A DNA stretch of 64,000 nt from Polyodon spathula (Eukaryota; Chordata; Actinopteri; Acipenseriformes; Polyodontidae): contig NC_054536.1 of assembly GCF_017654505.1 (NCBI RefSeq), positions 27,548,512-27,612,511 on the forward strand, given 5' to 3'. The translations under genes were made by a program, and so were the position numbers. Of this stretch, positions 12,546 through 23,710 are shown piece after piece (within the stretch, counting starts at the first letter, position 1; each line of letters begins with the position of its first letter). The notes under the pieces were generated by a model that searched no databases, had not been told where the DNA came from, and worked only from the letters and a program-made list of their open reading frames with translations.

Positions 12546-12656
12546 CTGAATGGATTCCGATAGGGTGAACCTTCTTTTAACAGTTCCATCAGGATACAAA
12601 AACTGTAGGTGGCACCACTGCCAGGTTCCATGATAGAGCATATTCTTCTCCTCCAT
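12546..12656 (-). pseudogene. HECT-like gene, exon block 1
   Basis: An open block of 37 codons starts at the ATG at 12656 and ends at a CAG/GTAATG donor. It contains LQFLYPDGTVKRRF, which resembles one strand pair of a UBX or ubiquitin-like fold, but that reading is tentative. A second frame is also open, so the frame choice rests on the phase match with the next block. Confidence 0.4.
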
Positions 12657-12730
12657 TCTTCTAATTTCTTACAATACATGAACTTGTATGAATGATTTAA
12701 TTAATATCCTTGCAGCATTATTCGAGCAAA

Positions 12731-12815
12731 TATATATATATATATATAATTTATATATATATATATATATATAATTATAATATATATATATATATATAAT
12801 ATAAAAAAAAAAAAA
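12731..12815. repeat. (AT)n array with A run
   Basis: Interrupted AT dinucleotides are followed by about 14 A residues. Confidence 0.9.
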
Positions 12816-13159
12816 AATAATAGTATAATACATTCTTCAAAACAGAAAAAATACACGTAACTGCCACCTTCTTGCTTCCCATTCAGCTATGTCTCCTTTG
12901 TTCTCTTGCCCGTTCCTGTTAGAAGTAGATTTAGTGAACAATTACCTTACTTAGTGGGGAAAAGACCACCATTTCCCATTCATATGTATTCAATACTGAA
13001 TTTACACATACATATCCCCTGTAAAGAATATAAGCCCATTGTAAAAATAAGTGCCCCTGAACACTGATCTCTTCTTGTGCCCTCTACAGGACAGTATGTT
13101 CAACTACATCTTGAAACAAATGTCTATACAGTTTTACTGAAGTGAATGGTTCCTTCGAT

Positions 13160-13489
13160 CATGGTTTCCCAATCTGAGCCACTGTGTCTACTGGCTTTCA
13201 TTCCAACTGAGTTCTCAATTATTTAATTAAACCCTTAATTTAACTGATCATTTGCTTAATTAGGCCTTTTTACTTGTTTTCAACTCAAACAGTTGCAGAT
13301 TTCAAGTAGGCTATAGCATGTTACAAGTAACTTGAACTCTGCAACTGTTTAAAGCTGAAAACAATTAAAAATATCTAATTAATCAAATTATAAGTTCAAT
13401 TAAGGGTCTAGTTAAGTGACTGAGAGCTCAGCTGGAATGAAAACCAGCAAACACAGGGGTCCTCAGGACCAGGACTGGAAAACACTGCC
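13160..13489. mobile_element. Fold-back miniature transposon
   Basis: The left half (TTTCCCAATCTGAGCC onwards through CTTTCATTCCAACTGAG) and the right half are inverted copies of each other over about 160 bp each, with diverged bases. The right end, read in reverse, has GTCCTGAGGACCCC, typical of small non-autonomous hAT-like elements common in fish genomes. No target-site duplication was found. Confidence 0.6.
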
Positions 13490-13660
13490 TTAAATGACAA
13501 CCGATGACAAGAAAGAACCCATGAATAAATAAGTTACTATTAGTCCATGCCCTTGATTTGTAGAATCTAAAATAACAAAGACATTTCCACACCAAATTTC
13601 ATTACAACTGGATAAAAGGTTATTTATAGATATTGTTGGATTTTTTTTGTCAATTCTGAC

Positions 13661-13863
13661 CAGGGTTCTCCAACCCTGGTCCTGTTGAGCTACCGGGTCT
13701 TCTGGTTTTTGTTTCAACCGAGCTCTCAGTTACTTAATTGCACCAATTACTGGCTTAAGTAGATAAGATTAACAGGTGTTCCAGATCTTTAGCCATTGAT
13801 AACATAGACACTTATAAAAGCTGAGGATTTAGGGCTCTCCAGGACCAGGTTTGGAGACCCCTG
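13661..13863. mobile_element. Non-autonomous hAT-type MITE
   Basis: The element is 203 bp and starts CAGGGTTCTCCAACCCTGG. Its inverted end reads CAGGGGTCTCCAAACCTGG. It is flanked by an 8-bp target-site duplication with two mismatches (ATTCTGAC at 13653-13660, ATTTAGAC at 13864-13871), the length expected for hAT insertions. It has no coding capacity. Confidence 0.75.
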
Positions 13864-14013
13864 ATTTAGACCCACCCTTTCCCTATCGACTATCAGACTG
13901 GTATCATATACAGCATCTTGCTGCTGACATAATGCTCTCCTTTCTTGCAAAGACTGGAAACAATTAATAAATAGATATAAATTTTATAACGTAGTTGCAC
14001 ACATTACCACATT

Positions 14014-14849
14014 GAGTCAGTAGAACCTGGTGAATGTATGTGGAGTAGCCCAGCTAGCCACAGTACAGATATCAGTCAATGATGCACCTCTAAACAGGGC
14101 CCGTGTCGTAGCCACTCCTCTAGTTGAAAGTGCGGCCACTCTCCCAAGTGGGGGTTGGCCGGCATCAGTATATGCAGACGAAATCTTTCACCATGACAGA
14201 CAAAGAGCTGATCAGACTGACACAGCGCTCTCGTTCACATACCTTCTCAATGCCTGTAATGGGCAGAGGAAATTCAATCTCTGATCTTCCTCCGAAGCAA
14301 AAGGATGGGGATGGAAAGCCTCTAGTTCCACTGATTGGTTCAAGTGGAAAGCCGTCACCACCTTAGGGAGAAAAGCGGGGTTTGTGCACAACGATACCCT
14401 GTTTCCATCGTCCCAAATATGAATACAGGCACTGTGCACTGACAGAGCCTGTAGCTCACTAACCTGCTTAGTGGGGGTAACAAAAAGGCTGTCTTCATAG
14501 AGAGATATTTCAACTGTATGGAATGTATAGGCTCAAACGGGGCCTTAGTGACAGCCTCCAATACCACGTCTAGACTCCACTTGGGGAAGGCGTCCTTTCT
14601 AGGAGGACGTAGCCGCCGAGCACACTTTAGAAAACAGGTCGCCAGAATATGAGCGGCTGGGGAAACTGAGTCAATGGGGACATGACATGCAGATATAGCT
14701 GCCTGGTACACTTTCAGTGTAGAGGGGGACCTGCCCTCCTCTAACAGATCTTGCAGAAACTGTACGATAGTTGCTATAGGGCAATAAATGGGGTCATAAC
14801 CTCTGGTCATAAACCAATTATAAAGATATCTCCATTTATAGGCATACAA
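14014..14849 (-). pseudogene. DIRS tyrosine recombinase remnant
   Basis: The segment opens with an N-terminal core-binding-like part (SPSTLKVYQAAISACH), continues with KTAFLLPP, then LCPLQALRRYVNESAV, a STRGVA motif and WATPHTFTRFY before a stop. The final Tyr (codon at 14020-14022) is at the place of the recombinase nucleophile, and STRG matches the H-x-x-R box with its His region decayed. The first catalytic Arg region (SRLVSYRL) looks degraded. At least one frameshift splits the domain near 14400. Confidence 0.75.
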
Positions 14850-14907
14850 TGCCCTCGTGGAGGATGCCCTTCATTCTATAATGTACTGACTATGGCGTCT
14901 GAGAGCC

Positions 14908-15642
14908 CTAAGGTGGACAGATGGTCACGTTCAGGGGCCAGACCCATAGTTGGAGTCTGGATGGTTCTAGGTGCCAGATAGTGCCTCTCATCTGACTGAG
15001 GAGATCCCAGCGCAGCTCCAGCATATTTATGTGCAGGGGTGTCCAGCGGCCCAACCAAGATCCATGGACTCCTCTGCCTGCCCAGACCGCAACCCAATCT
15101 GAGTTGGATGTGCCTGTCATCACCACCTGATGGTTGTGGATTACCCCCATCCTTACACCTTCTTGCAGGTAAGGGGCTTGCCTCCACCAACACAGGTCTT
15201 CCCAACATATGTGAGACACGATCAGCCGATGGTGTCTGTAGCGTTTGGGATGCAGCCGGAAGGCATTGAGCCATATTTGGGCCAGGCGCATGTGGAGTAA
15301 CTCTAGTGGGATGGCTGATGAAGATGCGGCCATCAGACCCAACAGTTTCTGACACAACAACAACTGTACTGTGGATCCCTGTTGAAACAGGGCTAGACAG
15401 TTCTGAATAGCGGCCACTCTGTCATCTGACAGGAAGGCTTGCATTGTAAGGGAATCCAGCCGGAGACCAAAGCAAACTGTACTTTGTACGTTCAGGGTGA
15501 GACCCAGGCTCGACAGATGCTCTGTCACGATCGCTGTGTGGATCACTGCTCTCTCCTGGGACTGGGAGCGAATCAACCAATCATCCAGGTAGTTCAACAC
15601 CCTGATCCCCTGCAGCTGCAGGGGAGCTATGATGGCATCCAC
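14908..15642 (-). pseudogene. DIRS reverse transcriptase and RNase H remnant
   Basis: This 244-codon open stretch carries the polymerase active-site motif NYLDDWL (about 15574-15594) near its start, followed by LGLTLN and FGLRLDS, which fit the RT palm and connection. Its distal part contains SDWVAVWAG and HINMLELR, consistent with the DIRS RNase H. The stop and frame change at both ends show that it is only a piece of the original polyprotein. Confidence 0.8.
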
Positions 15643-15855
15643 TCACTTTTGAAAACGTGCACAGGGCTAAGGAGAGGCTGAATGGCAGCACGGAAAACTT
15701 GAAAATGATTCCTTGAAAGGCAAAGTGGAGGTATTTCCTGTGCACTGGACAAATAGGAATGTGAAAGTTTATGTCCTTAGTGGTAAACTAGTCACCTGGC
15801 CGGACTGACTGGACCATCTGGAACCTCCTCTCCTTCAAGAACCCATTCTTGTATC

Positions 15856-16119
15856 TCAGTCTAGGATGGGGCCCCCGTGCGTCTTTGGCACCAGAAAGTA
15901 TCTCCAGTAGAACCCCTCTTGCTGAGAGGTGCGTTCTATGAGACTGATGACTTGTTTTCGAAGTAGTGTATCTACTTCTTGCCTGAGAGCCAAGACCTGG
16001 AGAGGGTCACTCATGGATGAAACTGTGATCTCTTGAAAGGGAGGAGGGCCAGTGTGGAACTGCAGCATGTAACCGTTTGTACGGTGGTGAGCACCCAGGA
16101 GTCTGAGGTGCAATTGCAC
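15856..16119 (-). pseudogene. DIRS reverse transcriptase, N-terminal remnant
   Basis: It reads ALRQEVDTLLRKQVI and then FYWRYFLVPKTHGG, the usual lead-in to the RT fingers. It is out of frame with the YLDD segment; about 200 bp of degraded fingers sequence lies between them. Confidence 0.7.
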
Positions 16120-16399
16120 CAGTATTGCAGTTTATGTTGGGAGAAGGAACGGGTCTGAGGCCACAAGCCTTCAGAGGCCTTGTTGGGGCTGTTGAGGCTG
16201 TGGTAGAGCCTGTCTAGGACACTGTTTGGGGTGTTTCTTCGGAAACTGCTTACCAGATCGCTGATGTGCTGGGACCCCACATTCGGCGTTTCCCCGTCCT
16301 TGCGGATGGCCATGGGTATTGGCTCCTGCGGAAGTCTGCAGGCGATGCCTCTGGTTGCCACGCAGAGCAGTGGGGATTGGAATTGTTCAGGTAACCATG

Positions 16400-17053
16400 G
16401 TTATGGCGGGACGCCAGCCCTTCAATCTGTCCCATACCGGCCACGGGAAGGAAGTATTGCAGCCACCTGTGGTGACACCTTCCGCTCTCTGTGGGAGCGT
16501 TGCAGGATCTTCTCTACTGCTGGCCCAAATTTATCTGCATCCAGAACCCTGACCTGAGACAGCGAAAGCTGTCTACACGCAACTACAAACCCAGCTAGGC
16601 TTCTACCTAAGACTTGCCTTAGCAGCCTGAAATCTATAGCAGCATACCTGACACTAGGCGCAGCTCTGAGGCTATTGGCTCAGGGAGGAGCACAGACCAC
16701 AGGATGCCATCCAGGTAGGCCATTGGGAGATCTGCCGTGTTGGCCAAGCGCGTTACCTGTGCTTCAACTGTGTAAGCCTTCTTAATGTGGGCCTCTGTGA
16801 TCCTGCATTGGCCATTAGGGCATACAGGATCCTTAGCCAGACCTCTTACTGGAGGGGGTCCGCTATGGTAGACTCCACTGGCGGAAAGGAGGCCAGCAGG
16901 GCTGCGTGTTTGGAAACACACAGCGCTGAGGCCAGTCGGTGCCAGCAAGATTGAACCTCTTCCAGGAAATCCGGGAATACCGGAAAGGGCTGGGGGATCA
17001 AAGCTTGCATCGGTCTGAACACAGAGTGGCACTATTTTATTCTGTACAAACAA
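16400..17053 (-). pseudogene. DIRS gag-like remnant
   Basis: The clearest part, 16634-17053, contains EAHIKKAYTVEAQVTRLAN followed by MAYLDGIL, which resembles the conserved segment of DIRS first-ORF proteins. Sequence between here and the RT is open only in short pieces. The upstream boundary is uncertain. Confidence 0.55.
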
Positions 17054-17315
17054 ACAAATACATATGTATTCCTCGTGTGTTGTTGCTTACACAGTTTGAA
17101 AAAACAAATGCGAAAAAAAAATTTGCAAAGTTATATTCTTCATTTTAATGTATGAAAATGAGTCTGGGGGGAACATTTTTCACATGACACCATCATTGTG
17201 GGTAGTTTCAGTGGTAGCACATCTCAGGGCAACTCAGGCAAGACAGCAAAAAAATGCATGTTGGTGTGACATTTTAAACAGAGTGAACTCTGCTTGTTCT
17301 GGCTAGAAGCCAATC

Positions 17316-17405
17316 ATGGATCAAATCAAGTTAAGGTGGAAAAATGTAAAGCAGAAAGCCACAAAAGACAACAGCCAGGCCACAAACCGGAAACAAACCA
17401 TATCT
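17316..17405 (+). pseudogene. Myb/SANT-like coding scrap
   Basis: The frame starting at 17316 reads IKLRWKNVKQKATKD, resembling helix 3 of the Myb/SANT-like domains found in Harbinger-associated and related fish genes. The same frame continues into unrelated sequence. The identification is weak because only one helix is visible. Confidence 0.3.
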
Positions 17406-17559
17406 ATGTGGGGAGAGCTTCGCCACACCCAGACGCCGCAGCCAGGAGGGGCACAACAACACAGCCGGGGTAGTGTAGCCCAGCTCCCACTAGAAGCAGC
17501 TGACAGCACACCCACACCCTGTGCCAGCCAACTGAGCCCGGTGGTGGATGTAGGCTGGA

Positions 17560-17880
17560 TGATGGTGGAAGACTTCTGTCAAGTCCTGGTCAGCACAGAG
17601 GGGGTCCCCTGGTCAAGCATACTGCCCGATCTCTAGCAGCAAGTCACCAGGAGCCAACCACTGTGCATCTCTGCACAGTAACTGGGGGCCTGTCGCCCAT
17701 GCAAGGGAAGGGGCTCATGAAGATATGGCTCGGAGACCTCACGGTGCACCATGAGGTATGGGTGGCTGCAGTCCAAGACCCCTGCATCCTCGGCTTGGTT
17801 TACCTGAGACAGGCAAGCAGCCATCTGGACCTACATAGGGCACTTCTTCGGTTCCAGGGGGGATATCTTTGTTCTCCAGT
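17560..17880 (+). pseudogene. Gypsy/ERV-type retropepsin fragment
   Basis: The frame from 17663 reads VTGGLSPMQGKG, HHEVWVAAVQDPCILGL and YLRQASSHLDL, the flap and C-terminal half of a retroelement aspartic protease. Upstream, in a broken frame, the catalytic DTG position appears as STE, so the copy is inactive. No reverse transcriptase or LTR was found beside it. Confidence 0.55.
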
Positions 17881-18049
17881 TTTAAATAGTAATTGCCTAA
17901 TCCTAACATTTTTAAATATTTTTAAATATACCAGACATTTAGTGTATGTAAAATGACAGTTTTGTATTTTAAATTTTTAACCAATGTTTAAAAATTTGGT
18001 TACAAAAAAAGTTTTGGATATTATAAAATGTTTTGGGATTATATATATG

Positions 18050-18051
<2 letters not shown>

Positions 18052-18111
<60 letters not shown>
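18052..18111. repeat. (AT)n array
   Basis: About 28 AT units in a row. Confidence 0.95.
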
Positions 18112-18115
<4 letters not shown>

Positions 18116-18870
18116 TTTGTTTTTTTTCCCCAAAGGGTTTCAGGTACATCCGACATTAAATTTTTTGAATATCCAGTATTGCATCGAATAGAACCTTGCA
18201 GCCAAATAATATTTCTCATGGACAAGCAAGGATAGCCCTCCTAGTTTAGAAAGTCTCATCTACTTTATTCTTGGCTGGGAACCTTCCATAGAAAATCTAC
18301 CCAACAGTGAGACTGGCAGCATTTTCCAGTTCAGCGTGTTCTACTATTAATACTAATTATTATACTGATTATTGGTAGCTTAAAACTTAGTCCCAATCTT
18401 CACAATATAATTATTTACATGCAAATAAAACCTACTAACAATATGGTTTTTTAAGGACACAGGCTCCCCAAATAGATCAATTTCTTCATTCCACTTATTA
18501 TTTTCTGCAATAGCGGTAGTTTTCAGTGGTTGATATAGCACATCCAGATTATCCCATGTATCGTTCCTGAGTCAAAAATTGATACATGTCTTACCTGCAA
18601 AAGAAAAACTAAAGAAGACAACTAAAAAGAGTCTACAGGAAGTGCAACGAGACAAAGCTTGGATCTTTTTTTTGGTGGCTTTAATAAAATATCTATCATT
18701 GTTACTTATTAAAGTTTTATCTTGAGGTTGATGTTGTTGATGATGTAAACATTTTCAATTGGATACATATTATTCTGAGACGTGAAGTAAATGGTAACAT
18801 GATAAACATCTACAGTGCAGACTTTTTTGATTATTTATAATAACTTTACTGAATAGAAATTGAATGTACA

Positions 18871-19315
18871 GAACCCCTAAAGGGACATGGTGTGAATTAA
18901 AAAAGAAGGCTAGTATATATCGTGAGCACGATTTAACACTTTTCTCTATCTTTCTGTTTCCACATTAGGAAAAATTTCTCAACATGGATGGTATGCAGTG
19001 GATTTTTCCTATGCTGGCTTTGAAATGTGTGCTTATTGTCTGTTTTGTGCAACAGGAACAGGATCTACTTGATTTGCCTAGTCAAATGATTGGGTCTTTA
19101 TTCCACTGGTCATGCAAAAGAAAGAAAAAACGAAAGTTAGCGCAAGAGTAAAAACAATAATTATGTGAAAAAAGGTCAAATTTAAGAAACTGCATCAAGT
19201 TATCTTAGAATTCTGTTTGTCATTTTAAAGATATTTTGTCATGTGCGTGACATAATAAGTAGTGCTCATGAGATACTAACCTTTTTTAATTTACACTGTG
19301 TCCCTTTAGGGGTTC
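18871..19315. mobile_element. TIR-bounded 445-bp element
   Basis: The left end GAACCCCTAAAGGGACATGG is matched in reverse at the right end (CCCTTTAGGGGTTC, with the ACTGTGT core), giving inverted ends of about 35 bp. No flush target-site duplication is clear. The inside carries the small ORF at 18984-19151. Confidence 0.55.
18984..19151 (+). CDS. Small ORF, 55 codons, function unknown
   Basis: The ORF begins MDGMQWIFPMLALKCVLIVC, which would make a hydrophobic N-terminal segment, and ends with a basic cluster (CKRKKKRK). Just upstream is a polypyrimidine tract and TTAG that could serve as a splice acceptor. A diverged copy lies inverted at 20689-20808 and keeps the first 39 codons open. It matches no family I know. 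It may be part of a transposon or a chance frame. Whether it is translated cannot be told. Confidence 0.25.
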   Translation: MDGMQWIFPMLALKCVLIVCFVQQEQDLLDLPSQMIGSLFHWSCKRKKKRKLAQE

Positions 19316-20659
19316 AAAATGAATGTGTGTGTCTCCGAAGGGATTCCCAAATGCTCTATTGGTTCTGTGCATCAAAAGACCACAAGTTTGTCAGTCCAAA
19401 ACTATTGTGACATAAATTATACATGAAATAAATGGGACTTTAAAAAAAAAAAAAAAGTGTTAATCCGATTATTCTACTTTATAGTGCAACTGTGGTACCA
19501 TTCAGTAAAGCTAAAATTGTGAAGGGGTACTTTAGCTGAGACATTGAGGTAGAGGTTAGAAAGCAAAGGAATCAAAGAGCTCTTAATTAAAAACAAAAAC
19601 AAAAAACGAACACATACAATAAAACAAAAAATATAACTATTCCCTAGCAGTATGGTACACATGAAAGCACTATTTGGTATTTTGAATAAAGAGTGATTTG
19701 GCCTAAACAATGGTATAATCTCAATCTCGAGATAATCCCCTTCATTTTTGTTTTCACTGTGCAGTTCACGCCTTCCTTACATTGCTTTCAATTCTAAAAG
19801 AGCAATTACTGTAGTTTTAAATTACATTTTCTTATTAATCAAATAGAAAATGTGTATTATTGGGAGTGACTCCGACAGATAAAAACAGCCTTGACACTGT
19901 CTATACTCTGAACCAAACTTTATAGAAAATCTAGGCTATTACCATATATTATCCCTTGGTTGTAATTTCATTATTCTTGTGTTTCTTTCTCTAATGATAC
20001 AGCTAATCGAGCATCATATTCTAAACACATTTTTAATATACATTTAAATCTCTTTAGCTTTTGGACCGGATCACAAATGTTAAAAATTTAAAAGCATATT
20101 TTTTAAAGGGTGTTTTCATATGTTGCTTTTAAATCAATGTTCTTACTGTTTCATTGGGCCCCCTTGTGTTGAAAAATATGTAGGCTTTTGGTGTGTGTTT
20201 TTTTAAAACTGCTACATCAAGTGATTGTACAGAGTGTTGTATATGAATGATCTGAGTAACCTGAACTGAAGTATACAACAATAAAAACAACAGATAGGGT
20301 AACCAGTGAAACTGTTGTTTGTAATACAATATAAGAACATTTGCTTTAAAGCCTGGTTTCACTCATTTAAGCCATTATTTACAAAGTTTGAGATACCAAG
20401 CCATGGTGACGTCAGTTGTATGTTTGTTTGTTTGAAAAGCCACCACAATACCAACATATTTGAAACCTAGTTACGTTTTTCGAGGTGCAGGCAAAATCCC
20501 GCTTTTTAGGGGGTGATATGCCTTACATATACACATAACTTTGGATGGGTAAACATTTTTTTAAGTTAACATATCATACTTAAAATGCATGGAATACTGA
20601 TGGGTTGTGAAAACAGAAAAATCACATACAGTGATTTACTCTTGAGCTAACCTGTTTTT

Positions 20660-20870
20660 TCTTTCTTCTACATGACCAGTGGAATATTTTATAAAGACCC
20701 AATCATTTGACTAGGCAAATCAAGTAGATCCTGCTCCTGTGGCACAGTACAGATAATAAGCACACATTTCAAAACCAGCACAGGAAAAATCCTCTGCATA
20801 CCATCCATGTTGAGACATTTTTCCTAAAATGCAAACAGGAAGATAGAGAAAAATAAGGTAATGCAAAACT
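20660..20870 (-). repeat. Inverted copy of the 18.93-19.14 kb segment
   Basis: Read on the minus strand, it repeats the left segment over about 210 bp with roughly nine in ten bases alike by eye. The shared part includes the acceptor-like tract, ATGGATGGTATGCAG and the run GACTAGGCAAATC/GATTTGCCTAGTC. The outer TIRs of the left element are not seen here. Confidence 0.75.
20689..20808 (-). CDS. Small ORF copy, 39 codons, shortened
   Basis: Starts MDGMQRIFPVLVLKCVLIIC and keeps the QDLLDLPSQMIGSL segment of the copy at 18984. It then meets a TAA created by a short insertion, so the basic tail is lost. The two copies differ by several amino-acid changes. Confidence 0.2.
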   Translation of the reverse strand: MDGMQRIFPVLVLKCVLIICTVPQEQDLLDLPSQMIGSL

Positions 20871-20924
20871 GAAACCATTATTGAATATTTTGTCAAATGA
20901 TTTATTTTACTATTAATTTCTTAG

Positions 20925-21360
20925 CAGACGCCCTTATCCAAGGCAACTTACAAGTGTTACAAAATACCATATTTACAAAATATCACATTATGAAATATCA
21001 CATTAATGATGAGAGCAGTTATAAAATACAATAAAGTCAGTTGTAAATAGGAGCAAATTCAAATAAGAAGAAAAATACAGTAAATAACTATGTATGAGTG
21101 ATTTCGACTAAGAGCAGTTACATTTATACGAAATATGTGCTTATAAGAGTAAATTCCATTAACAGGAAGTAGTAAGTATAATAAATGGATAAGAACAATT
21201 TCAATTAAGAGCAATTGCAAAAAAAGTGAATACGGTTACCTTTAAAAGTTAAATCAAGTATAAGATACAAAAATAGTTATGTATGAGAGCAGTAGTAGAA
21301 TACATTAAAATGTGGCGCAGTTAAGTGCAAATACAAGTGATGCAAGTACTGACACAATTG
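20925..21360. repeat. Interspersed repeat, about 430 bp, copy A
   Basis: It starts with TTAGCAGACGCCCTTATCCA, the core of a repeat that is widespread in fish genomes. An AT-rich body with recurring AAGAGCAGTTA and AAGTCAG-type motifs follows. The body is repeated at 33834-34230 in the same orientation. Class unknown; no ORF. Confidence 0.7.
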
Positions 21361-21396
21361 CGGTGCCAATATATATATATACACACACACACACAC
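21361..21396. repeat. (AT)n(AC)n microsatellite
   Basis: A short AT run is followed by about eight AC units. Confidence 0.8.
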
Positions 21397-21955
21397 TGTA
21401 ATATTTGCGATTGATAACCTTACATATGACAAGGAACTCTGTAAGCATATCTTTAATAATCTATGTATATGGGCTGTTAAGATTAAGTAGCGGGGTCCAG
21501 AAAAATACAGCATTATATGTCTCCATGTGTTGCTACAACTGTTTAAATAACACACTTGTAATTTTTCTTTTCATTGGTAACATCCTGACAACTTTTTACA
21601 CTTAAAAGTCTGTTTTCAAAATGTCCACTCTAGTGCACTGGGGTTTGAGATCTGTCCTCTAAATCACTGCAGGAAGCGCGACAAAAAAAAAAAAAATCCC
21701 CCAAAAAACATACCAACAAATGCTCTGGCTTTTCAATTCCGTACAACAGCGTGGATCGTTATTGCTGTGTTACCTGTTTGACAATGTAGGCAATAATCCT
21801 TACACTATCAGTGCACTAAAGCGGACCTTTTGAAAAATGCTTTGAAACAGGCTTTAAAGTTATAACTAAGTGTAACAATTTGTAGATCTCTCACAGTCTT
21901 TGTGGACCAGCTCTGTAAAGACTATTTTACATTAGTTCACCTAGGGTGTTGTAGT

Positions 21956-22099
<144 letters not shown>

Positions 22100-23710
22100 G
22101 CATATGTCTAGAGGCCAGCTGTCCTAGTCTCTATGACAACCAGAGAGATAAGGATAATGAGTGTAGGTTTTTGTTATTTGTATTTTAAACGTATTTATGA
22201 TTGTGCCGATTCTACAAATTTGTAACCAGAATATGTGAAGGGAGTGAGCCTAGCTCGGTAACCATAGCAACACTGATACCATTCAGGCCCACAGGTTCGA
22301 CCCAACACCGTAGGATTAACAGGTGCTGAAGATGCTATCTTAATATCGTTATTGTAGTAATGAGATATCTTGTAAGTTTGAATAAAAAACTTCAAGGGCA
22401 GCGCAGAAGCTTTTTTTTGTCTACAGTGAATTTTTGTCAGAAAACAGAGAGCAGGAATTAACAGCTGGAACTGCCCGCTGCAAATAAGATCCAGCAAATA
22501 CCAACATAAATAAGATGCAAGAGAAAGTGCAAGGCAGCATGCAACATCTTAAAGTGCCAGCTCTGAATAACATCTAGCAAACACCCTTCAATTAAAATTG
22601 AAGGAAAACTCAAAAGATTGTTTACAGGACTTTAAAATACAGAAAACTTCACTACCTGGGATCACCATTAAAGAAGAGGACAATTAAGGACTTAAAGACT
22701 CAATTAATGGACTGAATTGACCTACCAGCAATGGTCAATTTTACTGGAAGAATTTATATTTGTTAAACAAAGACTGAAAGGGGACAGCGCTTTACAAGAC
22801 GTCACACATGCTCAACACTGCATCAACTCTGTGAAACAAACAAAGTATTACCAATTAAACTAAACAGAAAGATTTACTGAAACAATACTTGGAGAATAAA
22901 ATAAATGTCTATTTGCAGACAACTTTATAATGGTGTCATGTAAAAAAGTGTGTGTAATATTTAGTTTTCTTACAAAAAAGGGCTAGTTTTAATTTTCCAT
23001 GAAAGTGAATTAGTTAGACGGTCAGAATAATTGCAGGCGATCTATGAACTTGAATCAGAGGTGCAGAATATTAATGTCCTTAAAGAACAAATGAATGTGC
23101 ATTAATGCTTTTGTGCCGTGATTGTAATTAAAGGATATGTATTTTTAGCAACTGATTGATAAAGAATTAAGTATGACTTCATAATATCCTATTAGAATTC
23201 ACTGAATTTATATACATTTATTTCCTGACTCATATTTACCCAACATGTATTTTGCTTGCATATTCATATATACAGATGTTCATGAAAAATGGAACAACTA
23301 GCCAAAAGCGGGACAACAGTAAGGTTTGTCTAAACTTGAGGGGATGCCGGGACATGCTACCTAATATTGGGCTGTCCCGGAAAAATCGGAATGGTTGGCA
23401 TAGTAGCATTACTACCAGTATTACTACTGCTACTAATAATAATAGAAAAGCTATTATAATAATAATAACGTTTGCATATTAATATTGTATTTTCTATTGT
23501 GTCACATTGGATAAATGTGTCAGCTAAATTAATAAATAAATAATAATAATAAACACAAATGTCTTCTCAGTTCATGTAAATGAGTACTGTGTTATAATTA
23601 AATCTAATTCTGGATCTTAAGTCATATATTTTTATATGGCCTTATAGATATAGTCATATGTTTGGAGTTCACACCTCCTTATTGCAAAGTTACTGCGATA
23701 TCTTGGATTT

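Larger units (their letters stand above)
10111..12656 (-). pseudogene. HECT-type E3 ubiquitin ligase-like gene, broken
   Basis: Five minus-strand exon-like blocks with matching splice sites lie here: 12546-12656, 12292-12445, 11417-11616, 10499-10719 and 10111-10342. The last two encode HECT C-terminal motifs: GLNTLALLNVMRKHP, then FEVVFSPQSSNRR with GYWRDC, then IFASGA, LGFPHP, IEFMH and FGILHAPTFGVT before the stop. This most resembles the G2E3-like HECT genes that are multicopy in fishes. Breaks: the frame is shifted around an A14 run and a T4 run in the fourth block, and one base is missing near an AAA run in the fifth. HECT ligases transfer ubiquitin through a cysteine in an NTCLN-like segment; the matching stretch here (GGEYLLN) has none. 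The HECT N-lobe was not found. It is either a pseudogene or a sequence with homopolymer errors; loss of the cysteine favours the former. Confidence 0.6.
14014..17053 (-). mobile_element. Degenerate DIRS-type retrotransposon
   Basis: On the minus strand, from high to low coordinates, come gag-like, reverse transcriptase/RNase H and tyrosine recombinase segments. This is the gene order of DIRS elements, which integrate with a tyrosine recombinase rather than an integrase. The frames are broken by several shifts and stops, so the copy is dead. The split terminal repeats expected of DIRS were not identified. It lies intergenically and does not touch the neighbouring genes. Confidence 0.8.

Noticed and set aside
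14030..14284. Plus-strand frames over the recombinase region
   Set aside because: They lie opposite to the DIRS recombinase and match nothing; the minus strand explains the sequence.
16231..16557. Plus-strand frame of 108 codons
   Set aside because: Antisense to the DIRS gag/RT remnants, whose motifs read on the minus strand.
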